A DNA stretch of 64,000 bases from Nocardia niwae NBRC 108934 = DSM 45340 (GCF_001613465.1 NZ_BDCK01000027.1:124001-188000), one strand, 5' to 3'. Counted from the first letter of the stretch, positions 51,927-61,169 are shown. Program-made: numbers and translations. The notes: generated by a model from the sequence alone, not told the origin.

Positions 51927-53147
51927 TCAGCTCAAACGCTCGATGACCATCGCCATGCCCTGGCCGCCGCCGACGCACATGGTCTCCAGACCGAACTGCT
52001 TGTCATGGGTCTGCAGGTTGTTGATCAGCGTGGTGGTGATCCGGGCGCCGGTCATGCCGAACGGGTGGCCCAGCGCGATCGCGCCGCCGGAGACGTTCAG
52101 CTTGTCCTCGTCGATCTTCAGCTCCCGGGCCGAGCCGAGCACCTGGACCGCGAACGCCTCGTTGATCTCGACCAGATCGATGTCGTCGATGGTCTTGCCC
52201 GCCAGCGCCAGCGCGCGCTTACACGCTTCGATCGGGCCCAGCCCCATGATCTCCGGCGACAGGCCGGACACGCCGGTGGACACGATCCGCGCCAGCGGCG
52301 TCAGGCCCAGTTCCTTGGCCTTGGTGTCGCTCATGACGACCAGCGCCGCGGCGCCGTCGTTGAGCGGGCAGCAGTTGCCCGCGGTGATGGTGCCGTCGGG
52401 GCGGAACACCGGCTTCAGCGCGGAGACCGCCTCGTAGGTGACACCGGCGCGGGGGCCGTCGTCCTTGCTGACCACGGTGCCGTCCGGCAGCGTCACCGGG
52501 GTGATCTCCCGCTCGAAGAAGCCGTTCTCGATGGCCTCCTCGGCGCGGTTCTGCGAGCGCACGCCCCAGCGGTCCTGGTCCTCGCGGGTGATGCCGGTGG
52601 AGGTCGCCACGTTCTCGGCGGTCTGCCCCATCGCGATGTAGACGTCGGGGATCAGGCCGTCCTCGCGCGGATCGTGCCAGATGCCCGCGCCGCCCTCGGC
52701 GGTCTTCGCGGTGCGCTGCTGCGCCTCGGCGAACAGCGGGTTCTGCGTGTTCGGCCAGCTGTCGGCGGAACCGTTCACATACCGGGACACGGTCTCCACG
52801 CCCGCGGAGATGAACACATCGCCTTCACCCGCCTTGATCGCATGGAAGGCCATCCGGGTGGACTGCAGCGACGACGCGCAGTAGCGGTGCACGGTGGTGC
52901 CCGGCACGAAGTCGTAGCCAAGCTGGACGGCGACGACGCGGGCGATGTTGAAGCCCTGCTCACCGCCCGGCGAGCCGCAGCCCAGGATCAGGTCGTCGAT
53001 CTGGGCGGGGTCCAGGGCAGGCACCTTGTCGAGCGCTGCCCGCACGATCTGTGTGGTCAGATCGTCGGGCCGCAGGTCGACCAGCGAACCCTTGCGGGCC
53101 CGGCCGATCGGGGAGCGGGCGGTCGAAACGATGACGGCCTCAGGCAT
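51927..53147 (-). CDS. fadA3: Acetyl-CoA acetyltransferase (thiolase), FadA3-like
   Basis: 406 aa from ATG 53147 with AAGGAG 5 nt upstream. The nucleophile Cys is in VHRYCASSLQS (about residue 90); the thiolase signatures NEAFAVQVLG, GGAIALGHPFGMTGAR (catalytic His) and CVGGGQGMAM (second Cys) are complete. It splits or forms beta-ketoacyl-CoA in fatty-acid or ketone metabolism. Its place next to an SGNH hydrolase remnant and cbs matches Rv1074c-Rv1075c-Rv1077, which supports FadA3 orthology. Confidence 0.93.
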   Translation of the reverse strand: MPEAVIVSTARSPIGRARKGSLVDLRPDDLTTQIVRAALDKVPALDPAQIDDLILGCGSPGGEQGFNIARVVAVQLGYDFVPGTTVHRYCASSLQSTRMAFHAIKAGEGDVFISAGVETVSRYVNGSADSWPNTQNPLFAEAQQRTAKTAEGGAGIWHDPREDGLIPDVYIAMGQTAENVATSTGITREDQDRWGVRSQNRAEEAIENGFFEREITPVTLPDGTVVSKDDGPRAGVTYEAVSALKPVFRPDGTITAGNCCPLNDGAAALVVMSDTKAKELGLTPLARIVSTGVSGLSPEIMGLGPIEACKRALALAGKTIDDIDLVEINEAFAVQVLGSARELKIDEDKLNVSGGAIALGHPFGMTGARITTTLINNLQTHDKQFGLETMCVGGGQGMAMVIERLS

Positions 53148-53188
53148 GAGGACTCCTTGGGTCGGACGATTCTGGCGAACCGGAGTTG

Positions 53189-53767
53189 TTACTCGCGGGT
53201 TCGTACCGAATCTACGTCCAGTGGCCGAGTACCGGAAGCGTGCGTCCCGCCCAGTGCCTCCAGCAGTACCGGGAGCAATTGCGCGGCAGCCAGTTCGTAA
53301 CCCGCGGCCGACGGGTGGAAACCGTCGGCGGCGAACAGCAGCTCGGGTGCGGCGCGGAACTCGGGTGCGAGCAGGTACCCCATGCGCACCGGATGACCGC
53401 CCGCGACCGTCGTCGCCACGTGCTGCGCCTTGGCCAGTCGCACGCTCCGGTTCTGCACGACGGTGCGCAGCGGCTGGAGAATGGCCGTTACCGTGCCGAG
53501 ATTCGGGCACGTGCCGACCACCGCCACCGCGTCGGCGCGGCGCAGCCGGGCGACCGCGGCGGCGATCCGGTACGCGGAGGCGCGGATGGAGTGCTTCTTG
53601 GTGACGTCGTCGGCGCCGACGGGGATGACGCGGCATCCGGCGGCGGGCCCGCGACGAACATCGCGTCCACCTGACCGGCGAGACCCTTCGACGTGGCGCC
53701 GGAGATCGCCGTGGTGCTCAGGCGGATGCGCTGTCCGGGACCGCTCGGCGAGGCGTCCGGGCCGGCC
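53189..53767 (-). pseudogene. SGNH/GDSL hydrolase remnant, truncated and frameshifted
   Basis: Two frames carry pieces of one SGNH hydrolase related to Rv1075c. Reading leftwards, one frame gives IRLSTTAISGATSKG, then GLAGQVDAMFVAGPPPD, and a second frame continues VGADDVTKKHSIRASAYRIA and runs to the FAADGFHPSAAGYELAA block with the catalytic Asp-His. The frames join if one base is added near 53633-53640. The first 80 or so residues, with the GDS nucleophile, are missing; the neighbouring secreted-protein gene starts right there. It therefore cannot encode an active enzyme as read. A sequencing error could explain the frameshift but not the missing N-terminus. Confidence 0.75.
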
Positions 53768-54229
53768 TCAGCCCGGGACCACGAAGCTGCCGCGAGCGGG
53801 AATGCTCGCCGCGTCGGTGGAGATGGTGACCTCCACCAGGCCGGGCCCGGTGTCCTGGAACAGCGCGTACTGGATGCTGCCGTAGATGCCGGTGACCACG
53901 ATGTTGTCGTAGCTGCCCGTGGCGCCGGTGGTGACATTGCGCCAGGCCACGGTGGTGCGGACCTCGCACAGTGGCGCCAGGGGATAGATGCCGGGCCCGA
54001 TGCCGCTGACGGGGAGCGCCCGGACATTGAGGATGGCGCGCCCGGGCCATTCGGGACCGGTGTCGGCCCAGGTGCGGATGCTGGTCCAGCACAGACCACC
54101 GCGCGCGAGCGTCGGCACCTGCGGGAATTCGACGGTCGCCGCCTCCGCGTGCGCGCCGGATCCGATCACCAGGGCCACCGCCGATCCGGCCAGAAGCGTT
54201 GCGGCGCGGGCGATGTTCGGCTGCCTCAT
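53768..54229 (-). CDS. Small secreted protein of unknown function
   Basis: 153 aa from ATG 54229. Sec signal peptide ARAATLLAGSAVALVIGSGAHA with a likely AHA cleavage site. The mature part of about 120 residues is beta-rich (TTVAWRNVTTGATGSYDNIV, ALFQDTGPGLVEVTISTDAA) with two cysteines (GLCWTS, PLCEVR) that may pair. It looks like one of the short exported immunoglobulin-like proteins common in Nocardia; no family name can be given. The ORF ends exactly where the SGNH remnant begins, so its arrival may have caused the truncation. Confidence 0.75.
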   Translation of the reverse strand: MRQPNIARAATLLAGSAVALVIGSGAHAEAATVEFPQVPTLARGGLCWTSIRTWADTGPEWPGRAILNVRALPVSGIGPGIYPLAPLCEVRTTVAWRNVTTGATGSYDNIVVTGIYGSIQYALFQDTGPGLVEVTISTDAASIPARGSFVVPG

Positions 54230-54331
54230 GGCAGCGATCCTAAGGCCGCGGGCGCCGGTTCGCCGGTAGTCCGGCCCCGTCGCACGTGGCGTGCGCGAAC
54301 TCACAGTTGGTGCGTCTGCAACTATGGGGCC

Positions 54332-55720
54332 ATGCGCATCGCGGATCATGTCGTGGATCTCATCGGCAACACGCCGCTGGTCCGGTTGAACTCGGTCGTG
54401 GGACCGAACGCGGGACTGGTCGCGGCCAAGGTCGAATACCTGAACCCGGGCGGCAGCTCGAAGGACCGGATCGCGGTGAAGATGATCGATGCCGCCGAGC
54501 AGTCCGGGAAGCTGCGCCCCGGCGGCACCATCGTCGAGCCCACCTCCGGCAACACCGGCGTCGGCCTCGCCCTGGTCGCGCAGCAGCGCGGCTACAACTG
54601 CGTGTTCGTCTGCCCCGACAAGGTCAGCGAGGACAAGCGCAACGTGCTGCGCGCCTACGGCGCCGAGGTCGTGGTCTGCCCGACCGCGGTGCCGCCGGAT
54701 CACCCGGACAGCTACTACAGCGTCTCCGACCGCCTGGTCCGGGAGATCGACGGCGCGTGGAAGCCCGACCAGTACTCCAACCCTGGCGGTCCGGCCAGTC
54801 ACTACGAGACCACCGGCCCGGAGATCTGGCGCGACACCGACGGCAAGGTCACCCACTTCGTGGCCGGCGTCGGCACCGGCGGCACGATCACCGGCACCGG
54901 CCGCTACCTCAAGGAGGTCTCCGGCGGGAAGGTCCAGATCATCGGCGCCGACCCGGAGGGGTCGGTGTACTCCGGCGGCACCGGGCGGCCGTACCTGGTC
55001 GAGGGCGTCGGCGAGGACTTCTGGCCGTCCGCTTACGACCCCGCCGTGCCGGACGAGATCATCGCGGTCTCGGACGCGGATTCCTTCGACATGACCCGCA
55101 GGCTCGCCCGCGAGGAGGGCCTGCTGGTCGGCGGTTCGTGCGGCATGGCCGTCGTCGCCGCCGTCGAGGTGGCGCGGCGCGATCCGGACGCGGTGGTCGT
55201 GGTGTTGCTGCCCGACGGCGGTCGCGGCTACCTGTCGAAGATCTTCAACGACGAGTGGATGAGCTCCTACGGCTTCCTGCGCGAGCGGCTGGACGGCACA
55301 GCCGAGCCGCTCGTCGGCGACGTGCTGCGCGGCAAGTCCGGCGAGCTGCCGGACCTGGTGCACACCCACCCGTCGGAGACGCTGCGCGACGCGATCGAGA
55401 TCCTGCGCGAGTACGGCGTGTCGCAGATGCCCGTGGTCGGCGCGGAGCCGCCGGTCATGGCGGGCGAGGTCGCGGGCAGCGTGTCCGAACGCGATCTACT
55501 GTCGGCGGTCTTCGAGGGCCGGGCGCACCTGACCGATTCGGTGGCCCAGCACATGAGCCCGTCGTTCCCGCTGATCGGTTCGGGCGAGCCCATCTCCGCC
55601 GCGACGAAGGCGCTCTCGGACACCGACGCGCTGATGGTCGTCGAGGACGGCAAGCCCGTCGGCGTGATCACCCGCCACGACCTGCTCGGCTTCCTCAGCA
55701 CGGGCAGCATCGGAAAGTAG
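54332..55720 (+). CDS. cbs: Cystathionine beta-synthase with C-terminal CBS domains
   Basis: 462 aa from ATG 54332. Beta-family PLP domain (1-320): lysine in NPGGSSKDRIA, substrate loop TSGNTGVGLA, phosphate loop GTGGTITGTGRYL, and PEGSVYSGG. The C-terminus (about 335-460) contains a CBS-domain pair, ending VVEDGKPVGVITRHDLLGFL, as in Rv1077. It condenses serine and homocysteine to cystathionine in reverse transsulfuration. metB, for the partner direction, lies 4.3 kb downstream; in M. tuberculosis the two are separated by one gene (pra), which is absent here. Confidence 0.95.
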   Translation: MRIADHVVDLIGNTPLVRLNSVVGPNAGLVAAKVEYLNPGGSSKDRIAVKMIDAAEQSGKLRPGGTIVEPTSGNTGVGLALVAQQRGYNCVFVCPDKVSEDKRNVLRAYGAEVVVCPTAVPPDHPDSYYSVSDRLVREIDGAWKPDQYSNPGGPASHYETTGPEIWRDTDGKVTHFVAGVGTGGTITGTGRYLKEVSGGKVQIIGADPEGSVYSGGTGRPYLVEGVGEDFWPSAYDPAVPDEIIAVSDADSFDMTRRLAREEGLLVGGSCGMAVVAAVEVARRDPDAVVVVLLPDGGRGYLSKIFNDEWMSSYGFLRERLDGTAEPLVGDVLRGKSGELPDLVHTHPSETLRDAIEILREYGVSQMPVVGAEPPVMAGEVAGSVSERDLLSAVFEGRAHLTDSVAQHMSPSFPLIGSGEPISAATKALSDTDALMVVEDGKPVGVITRHDLLGFLSTGSIGK

Positions 55721-55778
55721 ACACCGATTCCCGGCGCCCACTCGCCGTACCGCACGGTGCGGCGAGTGCGAGCGGGAC

Positions 55779-56255
55779 CTACGCCGGGCGCCTGCCGCGC
55801 TGCGTTTCGCGCACGCCGCCGGTGATCAGGTCGGTCCACTCGTCGGCCAGCAGGGCCAGCCGATACCAGGCGGCGTGCACCCGGGCGTCGGACACCTTCT
55901 CGGCGGTGTGCAACAGGTGGCTGGCGTGGACGTGGGCGGCGGCCATGCGGTCGACCGTGGCGCCGACGGATTCCGCGCGCAGGTGCTCGTTCGCGCGCTT
56001 CCTCGGTAGCTTGTCGATCACCCACGCGTCGATGGCTGCCACGAGTTCGGCTCGGCGGCAATCTATTTCGGCTGCGGCAAGCGGGTCGCGGTGGCGCCGC
56101 CGGTGCAGCGCGGCCAGGGCCCCGGCCCAGCCGAGCAGCGGGCGGTCATCCTCCGGATCGCCTTCATGGCCACCGAAGGCGGCCACCAGTTCGCGTTGAT
56201 CCGGCAGCGGCCGGGCGCCGCGTGAGCGTCGCGGCAGATGGTCACGCACGAACAT
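55779..56255 (-). CDS. DUF4254 family protein
   Basis: 158 aa from ATG 56255 with GGGAG 7 nt upstream. The DUF4254 pattern is visible: LPDQRELVAAFGG, LLGWAGALAALHRRRH, AEIDCRRAELVAAIDAWVIDKLP and ESVGATVDRMAAAHVHASHLL. These all-helical proteins have no established function and occur in envelope-related or sugar-gene contexts in other phyla. A 25-codon leader ORF overlaps its start (separate entry). It converges on cbs (58 bp apart) and is part of the material between cbs and metB that M. tuberculosis lacks. Confidence 0.85.
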   Translation of the reverse strand: MFVRDHLPRRSRGARPLPDQRELVAAFGGHEGDPEDDRPLLGWAGALAALHRRRHRDPLAAAEIDCRRAELVAAIDAWVIDKLPRKRANEHLRAESVGATVDRMAAAHVHASHLLHTAEKVSDARVHAAWYRLALLADEWTDLITGGVRETQRGRRPA

Positions 56256-56319
56256 GGCCGGCTCCCAGCGCATCCGGAACCGACCGCAGCGCGCGGGGGT
56301 CGATCGTCAACGTGTGCAT
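56242..56319 (-). CDS. 25-codon leader ORF overlapping the DUF4254 start
   Basis: ATG 56319 is preceded by a strong GGAGGTGCACAG site and opens a 25-residue peptide (MHTLTIDPRALRSVPDALG...) that stops at 56242, 14 bases inside the DUF4254 gene in another frame. The better ribosome binding site belongs to the small ORF, so translation of the larger gene may be coupled to it. Alternatively a one-base error splits one longer N-terminus. Confidence 0.45.
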   Translation of the reverse strand: MHTLTIDPRALRSVPDALGAGHVRA

Positions 56320-56551
56320 CTGTGCACCTCCAAAGGTGTGGCGGTGGAGGCATCGCCCCAATGCCCGGTTCCTCCAACATCTTCCGCGTTTCCATTGGCC
56401 TGGTGGTGACACCCGTATGGCACCTGAATGACAAGAGGTAACAATCCTCTACCCGCCGCCATACCGAGCCGTGTGAGGCGGCGGCCGTGGAACCGGGCCC
56501 GGGCTGGCGCCGATCAGACTTGGCGAGAGCGGAATTCGGATGGCTACCGGC

Positions 56552-58162
56552 TCAGCCGGGAAGCAGGCGGTGGGACATGGCGAAGACGGCGGCGCCCGCT
56601 CGGGTGCGGTGGCCGGTCTTCGCGCGCAGTTCGGTGAGGTGATGCGCGACGGTGCGTTCGTGCAGGAGTAGTTCGGCGGCGATCTCCCGGCCGCAGCGGC
56701 CACGGGCCGCCAGGCGCAGCACGTCGATCTCGAGCTCCGTGAGGTCGTGGCCCTCGGGGCGGGAGCGGCCTTCGGCGGCCGCGATCACGGCGGCGCATGC
56801 CTCGCCGTCGAGCCGGCCCGCGGCGACTTCGGCGCCGAGGTGGGCGGCGGCTTCCGCGGGACGGGCGGCCGGACGATAGGGCCGCGCTTCGGTGCAGGCA
56901 GCGAAAACGTCCGCCGCCGCGAGCAATCGCGCCCCCGGTGCGGCGTCTCGCCTGCCCCGGGGGTAACCGCTGCCGTCGAGCCGTTCGTGGTGACCTGCGG
57001 CGAGGTCGGCCAGGCTCGCCAGACCGGGGCAGCGGCGCAGGATACGTTCGGTCCAATAACTGTGCAGCCGGACACGTTCCCTGTCTCGCGGGCCGAGCGG
57101 GCCACCGCGGTCCCAGACCGTGCTGGACACCGCGGCGCGGCCCAGATCGTGCAGCAGGGCGGCGGCGCGCAGTGCCGCCCGATCGTCGTCGGCCAAGCCC
57201 ATCCCGGCCGCCGCGGCGTCGGCCAATCCGGCCACGTGCGCCGAGTGCCCCAGCAGGTAGCGGCCTTTCAAGTCGACGACCATCGCCAGCGCCAGTCCGG
57301 GGCGGTCGAGTTCGGCGGCCGGAAGCGTCGAGGGCGTTCCCGGCTCCGCGGCGAGGACGGCAGCGAGCAGATCCGGGACGTCGAGCACAGCCCGGATGGC
57401 CTCGGCGTCGCAGACGGCGACCAAGTCGGGGTCGAGGTGCCCGCCGGCCCGTCGTCGCAACTCGTCGAGGACGACGTCCGGCCGCGCCGTGATGCCCAGG
57501 GCAGGATGCGCCCGGTCGTGCTCGGCGGCGCTGTCGACAGGGGCTTCGAAGTGCCGGAGGCGGCCGCCCACCAGCGTCGAATCCGCGGCGAGCGCGAGCA
57601 CCGCCTGTTCGGCCAGATGCAGAATCCGGCCCGGGAGCGAGATGGCGTCCCCCCGCAGCCGGTTCGGCGCACCGAGCCCGTCCCAGCGCTCCTCCGCCTC
57701 GGCCACCGCGCGAATGACGGGCTCGGTCAGGTCGAGCCGCGGCCCGAGCGCCCGGACGATCTCACCCGAGGAGCGCAGCGCGGGTTGCGCCGCGCTCCGC
57801 GACTGCGTGACGAACCGATTGCGCAGCGCCGATTGGGCGGCGGGCGACCAACTGCCGAATCGGCGCAGCTGCGCGGTGTAGACGGCGGGATCGCCCGGAT
57901 CGAGCACCCGGCACGCGCGCTGGAAGGCGATGTCGTCGGCATACGACTCCGCGTTCTCGCAGGCGCGGCCGGTGCACCCGAGGGCGGCGAGCAGCGCGGC
58001 GTGGAAGACCGCGCGGCGCTCGGCGTCCGGCAGCCCGATCCGCTCGGCGAGGTCGGTGGCGACCAGGCAGGTGGCCAGCCCCGTCTCGAACGGGCTCCCG
58101 GTGGCGAGGTCGGTGGTCAGCGACAGTGCCGCGAGAACTTCGGCGGCGCGGATCGACGACAT
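56552..58162 (-). CDS. HD-GYP-type phosphohydrolase fused to a LuxR-type DNA-binding domain
   Basis: 536 aa from ATG 58162. The N-terminal half is a degenerate HD-like domain (VFHAALLAALGCTGRAC) with an ADDIAF element. The second HD-GYP domain (about 300-450) keeps the motifs LLHDLGRAAVSS, RLHSYWTERILRRCPGLA and GHHERLDGSGYPRG. The C-terminus (about 470-536) is a LuxR-type helix-turn-helix (LTELEIDVLRLAARGRCGREIAAELLLHERTVAHHLTEL, given here in shortened form). HD-GYP proteins hydrolyse cyclic dinucleotides; coupling to a DNA-binding domain suggests a one-component sensor-regulator. The signal and targets are unknown. No partner gene is adjacent. Confidence 0.85.
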   Translation of the reverse strand: MSSIRAAEVLAALSLTTDLATGSPFETGLATCLVATDLAERIGLPDAERRAVFHAALLAALGCTGRACENAESYADDIAFQRACRVLDPGDPAVYTAQLRRFGSWSPAAQSALRNRFVTQSRSAAQPALRSSGEIVRALGPRLDLTEPVIRAVAEAEERWDGLGAPNRLRGDAISLPGRILHLAEQAVLALAADSTLVGGRLRHFEAPVDSAAEHDRAHPALGITARPDVVLDELRRRAGGHLDPDLVAVCDAEAIRAVLDVPDLLAAVLAAEPGTPSTLPAAELDRPGLALAMVVDLKGRYLLGHSAHVAGLADAAAAGMGLADDDRAALRAAALLHDLGRAAVSSTVWDRGGPLGPRDRERVRLHSYWTERILRRCPGLASLADLAAGHHERLDGSGYPRGRRDAAPGARLLAAADVFAACTEARPYRPAARPAEAAAHLGAEVAAGRLDGEACAAVIAAAEGRSRPEGHDLTELEIDVLRLAARGRCGREIAAELLLHERTVAHHLTELRAKTGHRTRAGAAVFAMSHRLLPG

Positions 58163-58571
58163 GCACCGACAGTAGTGTTCGCCGGTTGCTCGCGCAGCCT
58201 CGAATCGGTTCTGCGCGAGGACGATCCGCGCCCGGAACGGACCGGCGTCCGATCGGCTGACGGGCGGTCGTCCGGCTCCGGCAGGGCAGATTCGCCGGGA
58301 GGCTGTCGAGGGACGCACTCCGGCAATTCATCAGCACCGTTCGTGCGCGAGCCGGTTCCTCGTCATCCCCGCTCAACGGCCGCCCGCAGCCACGTCCATG
58401 GAAGCGGGATCGTCCCGCCGAGCGCGGCGGTGTCCGGCCGTGCCCGACTGCCGGTACGAGCCGGGCTCGACGCCGATCACCTGGAGTGCGGCCGAGCCGA
58501 CACCGGGGCGCGGCGTCGAACGGCGGCCTGCGGTGCGCTGCGACTAGCGGGCCTTGGCGTGAATCGTCGTG
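58163..58571. other. 409-bp intergenic region, nothing recognised
   Basis: It lies between the HD-GYP/LuxR gene start and the 3' end of the acyl-CoA dehydrogenase gene, both leftward. It should carry the promoter of the former. No gene-like frame or hairpin terminator stands out. Confidence 0.5.
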
Positions 58572-59747
58572 TCAGCGAAAGGCATTCGCATCGGTCAAGG
58601 CCCGCCCGAGCACCAGTTGGTGCACCTCCGCCGTGCCTTCGTAGGTGAGCACCGACTCCAGATTGTTCGCGTGGCGCAGCACCGGGTAGTCCAGCGTGAT
58701 GCCGTTGGCGCCGAGGATCGTGCGGCATTCGCGGGCGATGGCGATGGCTTCCCGCGTGCTGTTCAGTTTGCCCGCGCTCACTTGCTCCGGTGTGACCACG
58801 CCGCGGTCCTTCAGCCGTCCGATGTGCAGCGCGAGCAGCTGGCCCTTGCCGAACTCCAGCGCCATGTCGGCCAGCTTGGCCTGGGTGAGCTGGTAGGCGG
58901 CCAGCGGTTTGTCGAACACCTCGCGGGTCCTGGCGTACTCGATGGTGGCCGCAAGGCACTCGCGCGCCGCGCCGAGCGCGCCGAACACGATGCCGAAGCG
59001 CGCCTCGCTCAGGCATGCCAGCGGCGCGGCCAACCCCCGCGACCCCGGCAGCACCGCGTCGGCGGGCAGGCGAACGTCGTCGAAGCCCAGCTCCGCGGTG
59101 ACCGACGCGCGCAGCGACAGCTTGCGATGCATCTCCCGCGCGGTGAACCCGGGCGTCCCGGCCGGCACCAGGAACCCGCGGATCACCTGCCGCCCCTCGT
59201 CCTCGGTCTGCGCCCAGACCACCGCGACGTCGCTCACCGACCCGTTGGTGATCCACATCTTCGAGCCGTTGAGCACCCAGTCGGCGCCGTCGCGCTTCGC
59301 GCGGGTCCGCATCCCGCCCGGATTCGAGCCGAAGTCCGGTTCGGTCAATCCGAAGCAGCCGATCGCGCGTCCCGCGGCCAGCTCCGGCAGCCACTGCTGC
59401 TTCTGGTCCTCCGAGCCGAATTTGTGGATCGCGGTCATCGCGAGCGAACCCTGGACCGAGACCATGCTGCGGATGCCGGAGTCGACCGCCTCCAGCTCTT
59501 GGCAGGCCAGCCCATACGCGGTCGCCGACATGCCTGCGCAGCCGTAGCCCTCCAGATACATGCCGAGCAGCCCCAGTTCGCCGAGTTCGGGGGCGAGTTC
59601 GCGGGCTGGGAAGGTGCCCGCCTCGAACCACTCCGCGACGTGCGGGCGCAGCCGCCGGGCGGCGTAGGCCGCGACGGTATCCCGGATCTCGCGCTCGTCC
59701 TCGGATAGCAGTGCATCGGTGGCGAACAGTTCTTCCACGGTGACCAT
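58572..59747 (-). CDS. Acyl-CoA dehydrogenase, glutaryl-CoA dehydrogenase type
   Basis: 391 aa from ATG 59747. FAD and substrate motifs: CFGLTEPDFGSNPGGM, GSKMWITNGSVSDVAVVWA, and the C-terminal GANGITLDYPVLRHANNLE followed by TYEGTAEVHQLVLGRALT with the catalytic Glu of TYEGT. The RH.NNLE.V.TYEGT.(D/E)(I/V)H form is that of glutaryl-CoA dehydrogenases, which oxidise and decarboxylate glutaryl-CoA to crotonyl-CoA in lysine/tryptophan breakdown. Other short-branched acyl-CoA dehydrogenases are a less likely alternative. It diverges from metB. Confidence 0.88.
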   Translation of the reverse strand: MVTVEELFATDALLSEDEREIRDTVAAYAARRLRPHVAEWFEAGTFPARELAPELGELGLLGMYLEGYGCAGMSATAYGLACQELEAVDSGIRSMVSVQGSLAMTAIHKFGSEDQKQQWLPELAAGRAIGCFGLTEPDFGSNPGGMRTRAKRDGADWVLNGSKMWITNGSVSDVAVVWAQTEDEGRQVIRGFLVPAGTPGFTAREMHRKLSLRASVTAELGFDDVRLPADAVLPGSRGLAAPLACLSEARFGIVFGALGAARECLAATIEYARTREVFDKPLAAYQLTQAKLADMALEFGKGQLLALHIGRLKDRGVVTPEQVSAGKLNSTREAIAIARECRTILGANGITLDYPVLRHANNLESVLTYEGTAEVHQLVLGRALTDANAFR

Positions 59748-59976
59748 GGATTCAGACTAGAGGTGGGCGGTTCGGGTGAGACCGAACTCACGCATGACCG
59801 ATAGGCGCAGTATTTCCGGCGCGTGCCCGAGATCCGCGTAATTCGATCGGATCGCAGGGCGAGATCTCGCCGTGCCGACTCGTTTGTGCGGATTTGCCCG
59901 ATTCGCCTGCGCGCGCCGCCGCGATATGCCCGCACCGGGAAGTTGCCTCGGAATCGCCCCGATTAGGCTGACCCTC

Positions 59977-61119
59977 ATGAGCGAGCTGGGATTCTCCACA
60001 CGGGCCGTGCACGCCGGGTATGAACCCGATCCGCAGACCGGCGCGGTGAATGTGCCCATCTACGCGAGTTCGACGTTCGCCCAGGACGGCGTGGGCGGGT
60101 TGCGCAGCGGTTTCGAGTACGCGCGCACCGGCAACCCGACGCGGTCGGTGCTGGAGGCGAACCTCGCCGCGCTGGAATCGGGCCGCTACGGCCGGGCGTT
60201 CGCGTCCGGCATGGCCGCGACCGACTGTGCGCTGCGCGCCACGCTGCGACCGGGCGACCACATCGTGATCCCCGACGACGCCTACGGCGGCACCTTCCGG
60301 CTGATCGACAAGGTCTTCAGCCAGTGGGGCATCGAGCATTCGCCCGCGCACGTGTTCAACGTGGACGAGATGCGCGCCGCGATCCGGCCGAACACCAAGC
60401 TGGTGTGGATCGAGACCCCGACCAACCCGTTGCTGAGCATCGGTGACATCCCGGCGTTGGCCGACGTCGCGCACGCGGCGGGGGCGAAGCTCGTCGTCGA
60501 CAACACCTTCGCGACCCCCTACCTGCAGCAGCCGCTCCAGCTCGGCGCCGACATCGTGGTGCACTCCACCACCAAGTACCTCGGCGGCCACTCCGACGTC
60601 ATCGGCGGCGCGCTGATCACCAACGATCCGGAGCTCGACGCGGCGTTCGCGTTCCTGCAGAACGGCGCGGGCGCGGTCCCCGGCCCGTTCGACGCCTTCC
60701 TCACGCTGCGCGGCATCAAAACCCTGGCCCTGCGGATGGAACGCCACTGCGACAATGCCGAAACCCTCGCCGAGTTCCTGTCCGGGCATTCGGCGATCTC
60801 GCAGGTGATCTACCCCGGCCTGCCCGAGCATCCGGGCCATGCTGTCGCGGGCAAGCAGATGCGGCGGTTCGGCGGGATGATCTCGGTGCGGCTGCACGGC
60901 GACGTCGAGGCCGCGCGCAAGTTCTGCTCGCGGACCGAGGTGTTCACCCTCGCCGAGTCGCTGGGCGGTATCGAGTCGCTGATCGAGCATCCGGCCGCGA
61001 TGACGCACGCCTCCACCGAAGGCTCCGAGCTGGAGGTGCCCGCGGATCTGGTGCGGCTGTCGGTCGGTATCGAGGATGTCAGCGACCTGCTCGCGGACAT
61101 CGAGCAGGCATTGAGCTAG
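59977..61119 (+). CDS. metB: Cystathionine gamma-synthase
   Basis: 380 aa from ATG 59977. Cys/Met-metabolism PLP enzyme: STRAVHAGYEPDPQTGAV, YARTGNPTRSVLE, FASGMAATDCAL, ETPTNPLLSIGDI, VVDNTFATPYLQQPL and the PLP lysine in VHSTTKYLGGHSDVIGG, then SLGGIESLIEHPAAMTHAS. It makes cystathionine from an activated homoserine and cysteine in methionine synthesis. It is transcribed towards greA with a hairpin between, as Rv1079-Rv1080c. Confidence 0.95.
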   Translation: MSELGFSTRAVHAGYEPDPQTGAVNVPIYASSTFAQDGVGGLRSGFEYARTGNPTRSVLEANLAALESGRYGRAFASGMAATDCALRATLRPGDHIVIPDDAYGGTFRLIDKVFSQWGIEHSPAHVFNVDEMRAAIRPNTKLVWIETPTNPLLSIGDIPALADVAHAAGAKLVVDNTFATPYLQQPLQLGADIVVHSTTKYLGGHSDVIGGALITNDPELDAAFAFLQNGAGAVPGPFDAFLTLRGIKTLALRMERHCDNAETLAEFLSGHSAISQVIYPGLPEHPGHAVAGKQMRRFGGMISVRLHGDVEAARKFCSRTEVFTLAESLGGIESLIEHPAAMTHASTEGSELEVPADLVRLSVGIEDVSDLLADIEQALS

Positions 61120-61136
61120 GTTCACGGACATGAGGA

Positions 61137-61169
61137 AGCGGCCGCACCCGATGATCGGGCGCGGCCGCT
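61137..61169. terminator. Bidirectional hairpin terminator between metB and greA
   Basis: AGCGGCCGC pairs with GCGGCCGCT (9 bp), and inside it CCCGAT pairs with ATCGGG around a single G, with one A-C mismatch between the two stems. It lies between convergent stop codons 98 bp apart. There is no long T run, as usual in such high-GC genomes. Confidence 0.8.
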
